From: Talpa occidentalis
Taxonomy: Eukaryota > Chordata > Mammalia > Eulipotyphla > Talpidae
Assembly: GCF_014898055.3 (NCBI RefSeq)
Contig: NW_026555331.1
Location: forward strand, 100,834,684 to 100,898,683
DNA length: 64,000 nucleotides
Direction of reading: 5' to 3'
Below are positions 61,501-64,000 of the stretch, in pieces. The translations under genes and the position numbers were made by a program. How positions within the stretch are numbered: position 1 is the stretch's first letter; each line of letters begins with the position of its first letter. The notes under the pieces are model-generated. The model was not told where the DNA came from and ran no database searches. It worked only from the letters and a program-made list of their open reading frames with translations.

Positions 61501-62606
61501 AAAAATGTTTAAAACGTCAAAGAAGTTTCTGTTAGTCATGACCATTGTTTCTTCTGTTTGCTATTCTCCCATCTTTGCCTTTTATAGGCCTTGGTGCATT
61601 TAAGAACTATTTAAGATTGTTTTGTTGTGATTTTGTTTTTAAATCATTTGGTATTAGCAAAGTACAGAAGAATAGGAAATGAGAAATAGTTTGGTAAACC
61701 TCTACCTTCTTTTTCCTTGGGAGGAAAAAAAGTACTTGATTTTTAATATTGTCATTTCTAAGCTCTTATTAAGTTCCTATGGTATGCAGAAGTCATAAAT
61801 TACAATTAGTATATAGCTTTTACTCTTAAGATGTGTCATAAAAATGCATCAGAACCATATAGTGATATCTTGAGGGTATACCCAAGAATGGACCAACTTG
61901 ACTTTGGAACTTAACCCACACAACCACTGAAAGTGGTCAGGAAGTATGGTATTATTAGTGCTATAGTGGCTGATAAAGAACATTAAATAAGCCCTCAAAT
62001 GTTATCAGATAGTAGTTTTCATATTTTAAGGTATGGATTTACCATCTATAAATAGCTGTGCTTTCCCACTTTACATAAACATCTGAAATGTAGATAATAC
62101 CATTCATGCACAGCTGGACTTGAAAGACATATGTATTATTTTTTTTAAACCAAACCAATTTATTTTTCTGATGTTCATTTACCAATAAACGATTCTAACA
62201 AATCCTTTTAAAAATACTTTACACGATCTATACAAAGTTAGCTTTTTCTTAACCTACTTGTACATTTTCCTGTTGTCCATAGAGTATAGAAATGATTAGA
62301 AAACTTAAGTTCTTTCCAACCTTTACTTAATGACCCATACAACAGTCATCAGCCCATTCTAAACACACATACACTAAGCCTGATGGACCCCTTTTCTTTT
62401 ACAGGAAACTCTGCTCTATATTTATTTGAGTGCTATGATACAAGAACTGAAAGCTGGCACACAAAACCCAGCATGCTGACTCAGCGCTGCAGCCATGGAA
62501 TGGTGGAAGCCAATGGCCTGATCTATGTTTGTGGTGGAAGTTTAGGAAACAATGTTTCTGGGCGAGTTCTGAATTCCTGTGAAGTTTATGATCCTGCCAC
62601 AGAAAC
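10430..62606 (+). CDS. KLHL7: KLHL7, Kelch-like protein 7 (coding exons 1-9, 3' end outside window)
   Basis: KLHL7 is a substrate adaptor of CUL3-RING ubiquitin ligases. In this family the BTB domain binds CUL3 and dimerises, the BACK domain links, and the Kelch propeller binds the substrate. Nine exons read in the sequence have GT-AG borders and join in frame: 10430-10549, 28014-28116, 28968-29061, 29334-29458, 31432-31607, 34330-34504, 42174-42316, 59914-60154 and 62405-62606. They total 1379 nt, giving 459 complete codons plus two bases. The BTB spans about residues 41-147, BACK about 148-260, and the Kelch blades start near 290. Gly-Gly doublets of the blades are at 299-300, 342-343, 388-389 and 436-437. 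No stop or frameshift was seen. The human protein has about 586 residues, so roughly 126 C-terminal residues (the last blades) are missing to the right. Identity comes from recognising the protein sequence. Exon numbering assumes no upstream non-coding exon. Confidence 0.97.
12558..12846 (-). mobile_element. tRNA-derived SINE, copy 5
   Basis: Perfect 12-bp duplication agaagtattcct (12546-12557, 12847-12858). The body holds an expanded ggctgcaga repeat near 12765-12800. Confidence 0.95.
12880..12975 (+). repeat. MIR fragment
   Basis: ctgatccagctctaccatta followed by agttttgtgatcatcagtta fits the MIR core. Confidence 0.55.
13085..13800 (-). mobile_element. L1 remnant (antisense ORF2 C-terminal region)
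   Basis: Contains gaattccactgtatgtatataccac, a gacatttaggttatttccc block and a cagttgt...cagtttac block in L1 order. Confidence 0.75.
14145..14193. repeat. Short tandem duplication (26-bp unit)
   Basis: ctagaaacacttcttgagca... is present twice in tandem with identical sequence, suggesting a recent slippage or duplication event. Confidence 0.85.
15800..16102 (+). mobile_element. tRNA-derived SINE, copy 6
   Basis: Duplication aggaagctct on both sides (15790-15799, 16103-16112). The tail has become (AAAC)n. Confidence 0.95.
17807..18089 (-). mobile_element. tRNA-derived SINE, copy 7
   Basis: Perfect 16-bp duplication aagtactcaaaatact (17791-17806, 18090-18105), indicating a young insertion. 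Confidence 0.95.
19055..19322 (+). mobile_element. tRNA-derived SINE, copy 8
   Basis: 14-bp duplication agaatatgccatct (19041-19054, 19323-19336). Confidence 0.95.
19640..19704 (+). repeat. MIR fragment
   Basis: gcatgctatgatggaagtaa...gaatcaacagatctggattt is the 5' half of MIR; it stops at a T-run. Confidence 0.65.
19705..20560 (-). other. Unassigned segment, retrocopy-like 3' end
   Basis: On the minus strand AATAAA (twice) precedes an (AAAC)n/A-run at 19705-19728, directly abutting a MIR. Short minus frames (for example 20174-20380, 68 codons) match no protein I know, and no duplication was found. Confidence 0.3.
21801..22056 (+). mobile_element. tRNA-derived SINE, copy 9
   Basis: Perfect 18-bp duplication aaagaaaatgttagaaaa (21783-21800, 22057-22074). 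Confidence 0.95.
22158..22398 (+). mobile_element. tRNA-derived SINE, copy 10
   Basis: 17-bp duplication aactaaactcatctgag (22141-22157, 22399-22415). Only about 100 bp after copy 9. Confidence 0.94.
22979..23016. repeat. Short tandem duplication (about 20-bp unit)
   Basis: acctttaaggaagaaaattc is followed at once by acctttaaggaagaaaaatt. Confidence 0.8.
23096..23374 (-). mobile_element. tRNA-derived SINE, copy 11
   Basis: Ends with complement of the head, caccggggaggcc. Duplication tatatgtgttta is imperfect on the right (extra tg). Confidence 0.9.
23398..23447. repeat. Pyrimidine tract (CTTTT)n
   Basis: Almost pure C/T run beside a minus SINE. Confidence 0.75.
24010..24070. repeat. Low-complexity tatctatgcata repeat
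   Basis: Three imperfect copies of tatctatgcat followed by palindromic atgcatat motifs. Confidence 0.6.
24530..25260. mobile_element. Old L1-type 3' region
   Basis: ttacagaaaaattgagcaga, then ttcccctagtattaatatc and tagggttcactctgcattg match a widespread ancient mammalian L1 segment. Confidence 0.65.
25289..25553 (-). mobile_element. tRNA-derived SINE, copy 12
   Basis: Perfect 17-bp duplication cagaaaataaattttta (25272-25288, 25554-25570). Confidence 0.95.
26094..26312 (+). mobile_element. tRNA-derived SINE, copy 13 (internally deleted)
   Basis: Head gggcctccctggtagagtag and normal tail, but the middle after the B-box region is missing about 60 bp. Confidence 0.88.
26816..26877. repeat. 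Polypyrimidine tract
   Basis: About 60 bases of nearly pure C/T in KLHL7 intron 1, not followed by a recognised exon. Confidence 0.7.
28014..28116 (+). CDS. KLHL7: KLHL7 coding exon 2 (BTB domain, first half)
   Basis: The acceptor is tttctttatcag, followed by [10 protein letters not shown]..., the classic BTB opening (CDV-L) and the AHR-VLAA-S-FF motif. It encodes residues 41-74 plus one base of codon 75. The donor is Agtaagt. Confidence 0.96.
28117..28967 (+). other. KLHL7: KLHL7 intron 2
   Basis: GT-AG intron of 851 bp. It includes a MIR-like stretch at about 28420-28545 and otherwise nothing recognised. Confidence 0.85.
28420..28545 (+). repeat. MIR fragment
   Basis: gagccctagatttggaactg and a downstream gagctaaatcagg region fit a diverged MIR. 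Confidence 0.5.
28968..29061 (+). CDS. KLHL7: KLHL7 coding exon 3 (BTB domain)
   Basis: The exon starts after attttag and completes Thr75. It encodes residues 76-105 ([18 protein letters not shown]... EFAYTA) plus two bases of Arg106, with donor AGgtaagt. This is the middle of the BTB fold, including the segment that usually contacts CUL3. Confidence 0.96.
29334..29458 (+). CDS. KLHL7: KLHL7 coding exon 4 (BTB end)
   Basis: After acceptor aattacag the exon completes Arg106 and encodes residues 107-147 ([20 protein letters not shown]...DASNCL) plus one base of Gly148. The LL-AANQYQI helix is characteristic of the BTB end. The donor is Ggtaaga. The open frame runs on into the intron, but the conserved sequence stops at this donor. 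Confidence 0.96.
29459..31431 (+). other. KLHL7: KLHL7 intron 4
   Basis: GT-AG intron of 1973 bp with an inverted MIR near 29795-29880. No gene seen in either strand; the frame at 30270-30758 (-) has no recognisable domain. Confidence 0.8.
29795..29880 (-). repeat. MIR fragment
   Basis: gacgaaactgaggttatata ... ggtcacagaactagtatgtg is the reverse complement of the MIR core. Confidence 0.8.
31432..31607 (+). CDS. KLHL7: KLHL7 coding exon 5 (BACK domain, disease hot-spot residues)
   Basis: The acceptor is tctgtgtttag. The exon encodes the end of Gly148 and residues 149-206 ([20 protein letters not shown]...LTVRAEDQ), the 3-box/BACK region that stabilises CUL3 binding. Ser150 (31437-31439) and Ala153 (31446-31448), the positions changed in human dominant retinitis pigmentosa 42, have the usual residues here. 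It ends on a codon boundary before gtgact. Confidence 0.96.
32509..32536. repeat. (CAAAA)n microsatellite
   Basis: Several perfect aaaac units in KLHL7 intron 5. Confidence 0.8.
33362..33598 (-). mobile_element. tRNA-derived SINE, copy 14
   Basis: Duplication ctataattt (33353-33361, 33599-33607). Faces copy 15 about 200 bp away. Confidence 0.9.
33796..34109 (+). mobile_element. tRNA-derived SINE, copy 15
   Basis: Very intact ggttgagcgctgggttgcg subfamily with B-box ggttcgatccc. Duplication aaaaaatactacct on both sides. Ends 220 bp before exon 6. Confidence 0.95.
34330..34504 (+). CDS. KLHL7: KLHL7 coding exon 6 (BACK domain)
   Basis: A strong polypyrimidine tract (ctgttttttttctcccttag) precedes [19 protein letters not shown]..., the BACK helix with the conserved W-K-D signature. 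It encodes residues 207-264 plus one base of Ser265; donor Agtaagt. A facing pair of SINEs lies 0.2-1 kb upstream. Confidence 0.96.
35040..35880 (-). mobile_element. Possible old L1-like AT-rich segment
   Basis: cattatccattttacctctt and neighbouring text look like antisense L1 ORF1/5' sequence; weak. Confidence 0.35.
35905..36128 (-). mobile_element. tRNA-derived SINE, copy 16 (deleted)
   Basis: 14-bp duplication aaaagtaaattact (35891-35904, 36129-36142). Part of the tRNA-like head is missing. Confidence 0.92.
37195..37470 (-). mobile_element. tRNA-derived SINE, copy 17
   Basis: Tail ttttaaagatttatttt, head complement ccaccagggaggc. Confidence 0.9.
37500..38020 (-). mobile_element. L1 remnant (antisense ORF2 C-terminal region)
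   Basis: gagtagtattccattgtgg, attgtaaatagtgctgcaat, gtggaattgctgggtcatat and ggttttgatttgcatttc occur in order and spacing. Confidence 0.85.
38332..38939 (-). mobile_element. Solo LTR (family A, inverted) in KLHL7 intron 6
   Basis: This is the same family in minus orientation, from tatgatagggtggtcccc to tctgtaaca. Flanks ggac / gtac differ by one base. The terminal TG has mutated. Confidence 0.78.
39700..40360 (-). mobile_element. Old L1-like remnant
   Basis: Degenerate blocks such as ttattctgcatgtccatatt and ggaataccgtttgtatgga in L1 order. Confidence 0.55.
40821..41520 (-). pseudogene. Possible processed retrocopy of an unidentified mRNA
   Basis: On the minus strand the segment ends with AATAAA about 15-20 bases before an A-run (T-run on +, 40821-40829), and its 5' side is GC-richer with a Kozak-like gccATGGC near 41500. 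All three minus frames are broken by stops, and I could not match any fragment to a known protein. No clear target duplication was found. On the + strand a 144-codon frame (41116-41550) also exists but resembles nothing and lacks splice support. Confidence 0.35.
42174..42316 (+). CDS. KLHL7: KLHL7 coding exon 7 (linker and first Kelch strands)
   Basis: The acceptor is catttctctacag. The exon encodes the end of Ser265 and residues 266-312: [15 protein letters not shown]..., a basic PRRKKHDY stretch, then IALFGGSQ, the first Gly-Gly Kelch strand. It ends at a codon boundary before gtaact. Residue 282 is Glu; I recall Asp in human. Confidence 0.95.
43826..44046 (-). mobile_element. tRNA-derived SINE, copy 18 (tail lost)
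   Basis: Starts in a G-run at gggggggggtgcgg rather than in a T-rich tail; the head complement is accaaggggaggccc. Confidence 0.88.
44560..44855 (+). mobile_element. tRNA-derived SINE, copy 19
   Basis: Perfect 17-bp duplication agagatgctaaggccag (44543-44559, 44856-44872). Near-consensus body, so probably young. Confidence 0.95.
45629..45801. repeat. Inverted repeat with 34-bp arms
   Basis: The left arm is 45629-45662 and the right arm 45768-45801. They pair with three mismatches, including a perfect 19-bp core ctatttggtatgatttggt. The loop is 105 bp. It could be a MITE-like element or a snap-back insertion. Confidence 0.8.
46080..46100. repeat. T21 homopolymer
   Basis: Run of 21 T; no retrocopy body recognised beside it. 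Confidence 0.85.
46322..46581 (+). mobile_element. tRNA-derived SINE, copy 20
   Basis: 9-bp duplication tttaaattt (46313-46321, 46582-46590). Confidence 0.9.
50351..50619 (-). mobile_element. tRNA-derived SINE, copy 21
   Basis: 16-bp duplication aaagcaactgttttgt (50335-50350, 50620-50635). Confidence 0.95.
51790..52210 (-). mobile_element. Old L1-like remnant
   Basis: Blocks like gaggattccatcataaggat followed by an attggttctatttcaagttt block resemble the antisense L1 3' region; strongly diverged. Confidence 0.45.
52680..52955 (-). mobile_element. tRNA-derived SINE, copy 22
   Basis: Tail ttttttttaaagatttac, head complement ccaccagggaggccc. Duplication not clear. Confidence 0.9.
53095..53590 (+). 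repeat. MIR split by a SINE
   Basis: gattaagagcacagctttaa before copy 23 and taaatcttgaattcactgc ... ctataaaattaggatatta after it form one MIR. Confidence 0.75.
53161..53435 (+). mobile_element. tRNA-derived SINE, copy 23, inside a MIR
   Basis: 18-bp duplication aaagttggaaagatttag (53143-53160, 53436-53453) with one mismatch. Confidence 0.95.
55439..56230 (-). pseudogene. CST3: Cystatin C (CST3) processed pseudogene, antisense in KLHL7 intron 7
   Basis: Cystatin C is a secreted inhibitor of papain-like cysteine proteases. This copy is intronless. Reading leftward, the ATG is at 56134, followed by a hydrophobic signal peptide ([19 protein letters not shown]...), [21 protein letters not shown], then a frameshift between about 55993 and 55980. 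It resumes as RALNFAVSE and [17 protein letters not shown]; the QVVAG protease-contact motif is intact and one residue is lost in NY-LDV. A second frameshift near 55845 leads to [11 protein letters not shown] and the conserved VPW hairpin. An AATAAA lies near the 3' end, followed by a poly(A) (T-run on +, 55433-55447). A 12-bp target duplication, ccaaactctttt, flanks it at 55427-55438 and 56231-56242. These are hallmarks of L1-mediated retrocopying; the copy cannot encode a functional inhibitor. Confidence 0.93.
56409..56693 (+). mobile_element. tRNA-derived SINE, copy 24
   Basis: Carries an internal tandem duplication of gtagatccgcctgtt near 56562-56600. Confidence 0.92.
56711..57000 (+). 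mobile_element. tRNA-derived SINE, copy 25, with extra 3' sequence
   Basis: Placed directly after copy 24. The target aaaaactacttatttta precedes it and a near copy follows at about 57000-57018. After its normal A-tail come about 28 extra bases and a second A-run. Confidence 0.9.
57301..57430 (-). mobile_element. tRNA-derived SINE, copy 26 (head only)
   Basis: Only the tRNA-like head (about 95 bp) joined to a T/G-rich tail. Duplication tcagtagacagt / tcagtggacagt (57289-57300, 57431-57442). Confidence 0.88.
58348..58613 (-). mobile_element. tRNA-derived SINE, copy 27
   Basis: 19-bp duplication attgggattcctaattttt (58329-58347, 58614-58632) with one mismatch. Confidence 0.95.
58946..59226 (-). 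mobile_element. tRNA-derived SINE, copy 28, with probable 3' transduced flank
   Basis: The SINE body and its T-rich tail end near 58946. The matching duplication agatttac[g/a]ttctttc is at 58869-58884 and 59227-59242, so 58885-58945 (T-run plus 48 bp) was inserted together with the SINE. Confidence 0.9.
59914..60154 (+). CDS. KLHL7: KLHL7 coding exon 8 (Kelch blades)
   Basis: After cttgttgcag the exon encodes residues 313-392 plus one base of Gly393. It includes VYILGGSQ (342-343 Gly-Gly), [20 protein letters not shown] and [10 protein letters not shown] (388-389), with the usual Kelch spacing of Gly-Gly, Tyr and Trp. Arg372, affected in human recessive disease, is present. Donor Ggtaaga. 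Confidence 0.96.
60155..62404 (+). other. KLHL7: KLHL7 intron 8
   Basis: GT-AG intron of 2250 bp with one deleted minus SINE (60645-60884). The rest is AT-rich with nothing recognised. Confidence 0.8.
60645..60884 (-). mobile_element. tRNA-derived SINE, copy 29 (deleted)
   Basis: Duplication tattttatgct (60634-60644, 60885-60895). The B-box side of the head is deleted. Confidence 0.9.
62405..62606 (+). CDS. KLHL7: KLHL7 coding exon 9 (Kelch blades; last exon in window)
   Basis: After cttttacag the exon completes Gly393 and encodes residues 394-459 ([21 protein letters not shown]...) plus two bases of Thr460. The Gly-Gly of IYVCGGS is at 436-437 and Arg420 is conserved. I place the donor at ACgtacgt because the family continues T-W-T at this point; the rest of the blade is in exons beyond the window. 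Confidence 0.94.
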
Positions 62607-64000
62607 GTACGTATCAATTTAAAACATTTCACAGTTCCTCTCATTCTAGAAACTCAGTGGAAAGCTTATGTCAAACAGATCTGTTTAAAACAAACAGATT
62701 TGTTTTATGTACTGCAGATGTACATACTCTTTTGAATGTGCTATGGTCAGGGGCATGTTTATAAACTGGCTTGGCCTTATACCCTCTGTGAGCCCCCTCT
62801 CTTTCTGCTCATGCTTCTGCAAGGAATACCTTTGGATGAGATAAGTTTGGCTAATTCATCAAATTCATAAAAAAAATTTCTTTCTGCTTGAGAGGTCAGA
62901 AAATGTAGAAGAGGGGAAAACTACTTTCAACTGAAACTGCAAATCCTGGGGTATGTCACTGTTCATGGATCCTCACCCATGCACTTAAAACTGCAAGACA
63001 TGACTCAAGCTCAAGATGCAACAACAATGGTGTTTATCATCAAAGGGGGAATTGGAGAAAAGGAAAGAGCGTCTAAGGCCACTTATGGCCTGCTGTCCTA
63101 CCCAAGATAGTGTTCACAGTGTCCAGTAGTCCAAATCAAAAACTTCTTGTGCAAGATGGTTTTGACCCTTCAAGAGCCTGGAGCTGGTGACATGCCAATA
63201 AGCAATGGGCCAAGATCCAACTCACAGTGGTTGCTGCAGATGATCCCAAGTGGTGATCCCAGAGGCTGGACTGAGTAGTGCTAGACACTCAACCAGACAG
63301 TGCCAGAAGCAACAGCAATTAGGAGGGGGTGCCAGAGAATTAGAAGTGGTGGACATCTCTCAGAGATGGCCAGGCACATGTCAGCAGTGCAGCCGCAGGT
63401 GACAGTGCCAGAGGACCAGGTACCAGTGTTACAGCTCTTAGAGATGCCAGGCATAAGCTAACAGCAGACTGCTCTTTTAGAGGTGGTGCCAGGGGACCAG
63501 GCACCAGTGTACAACTCTTTGAAAGACACTGGGCATCGATCAGTGGTGCCAGTCAGCAAGTGATGACAGAGGCAGAAGCAGCAGTCATGCTGCAGTTTTA
63601 AGTGGAAATCTCAGATATAAAAGTCCCAGACATCCACAGAGGTCATTAAAGGTCTTTCCAGAAGAGGGTCTGGGCAAGTCTGTCTCAAATACCCTGAAAC
63701 CTTGGCTTATATCCCCTTCAGGGCACCAACCTTTCAGGTCCAATTGGTTCATTTACAATTCCAGCACATTATTCAAAACCCCACCAGACTGTCCAAATCC
63801 AACCTATGCTGAGGCCAGGTAGTCTTGCTGAGGCCATGGGCCCTGCTGTGGAACCAAGGCAGGGGCTACCAGGAAATTGAAGCATGAGCTGCTGTCACCA
63901 ATAGAGCCAAGAGGCTGGCTGAAAGGCATCGTGCTGAGCACGGAAGCCCTGGTTCACCACTGGCTTTTCTCTCCCCATGGCTTGTGCTGAGTCGGGGCAA
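62607..64000 (+). other. KLHL7: KLHL7 intron 9 (5' part)
   Basis: The intron is open at the window edge. From about 62940 it becomes GC-richer and contains a degenerate tandem-repeat block (listed separately). No coding exon is seen. Confidence 0.75.
63240..63575. repeat. Degenerate tandem repeat, unit about 60-80 bp
   Basis: Successive segments begin with gtgccag (near 63300, 63331, 63401, 63486 and 63547) and share blocks such as gaccaggcaccagtgt and gatgccaggcat. Units have diverged strongly. Such repeats are common in LTR U3 regions, but I could not assign a family. Confidence 0.5.

Noticed and set aside
1..64000. CRISPR-like regularly spaced repeats, operons or bacterial features
   Set aside because: Repeats are dispersed mammalian SINEs and LTRs; intron-exon structure shows a eukaryotic nuclear locus.

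Overview
This is vertebrate, almost certainly placental mammal, nuclear DNA. It is AT-rich and intron-dominated, and carries LINE-1 remnants, MIR fragments, solo endogenous-retrovirus LTRs and about 29 copies of one lineage-specific tRNA-derived SINE. The only real protein-coding gene is the 5' three quarters of KLHL7 on the + strand. KLHL7 is a BTB-BACK-Kelch substrate adaptor for CUL3 ubiquitin ligases. Nine coding exons are readable (10430-62606). They join in phase to residues 1-460 of a protein that is about 586 residues long in human; the last exons lie beyond the right edge. The SINE (head like gggcctccctggtggcgcag, A-box and B-box visible, tail AATAAATAAATCTTTAAAA) is not the human Alu, the carnivore, the pig PRE-1 or the horse SINE. 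It reminds me of the tRNA SINEs of rhinolophoid bats (horseshoe or leaf-nosed bats), but I cannot prove the species from memory.

Layout: 1-10085 is the upstream intergenic region. It is packed with repeats, including a solo-LTR family with at least five copies in the window and a Russian-doll locus (6424-8360) where two younger LTRs sit inside an older one. 10085-10700 is a CpG-island promoter with exon 1. 10550-28013 is the 17.5-kb intron 1. 28014-34504 holds exons 2-6 (BTB and BACK). 42174-42316 is exon 7 (start of Kelch). 42317-59913 is the 17.6-kb intron 7, which contains an antisense, broken, processed copy of cystatin C (CST3) at 55439-56230 with a clean 12-bp target-site duplication. 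59914-62606 holds exons 8 and 9 (Kelch blades). 62607-64000 is the start of intron 9, with an unidentified degenerate tandem-repeat sequence.

I found no new biological system here. The most noteworthy items are the nested LTR locus, a SINE that appears to have carried 48 bp of 3' flank to a new site (3' transduction), a tandem SINE insertion that left three copies of its target, a 34-bp-arm inverted repeat in intron 7, a facing pair of inverted SINEs just before exon 6, and the CST3 retrocopy that extends upstream past a TATA-like element. Most long open frames in the window are readings through SINEs, LTRs or introns and were left out.
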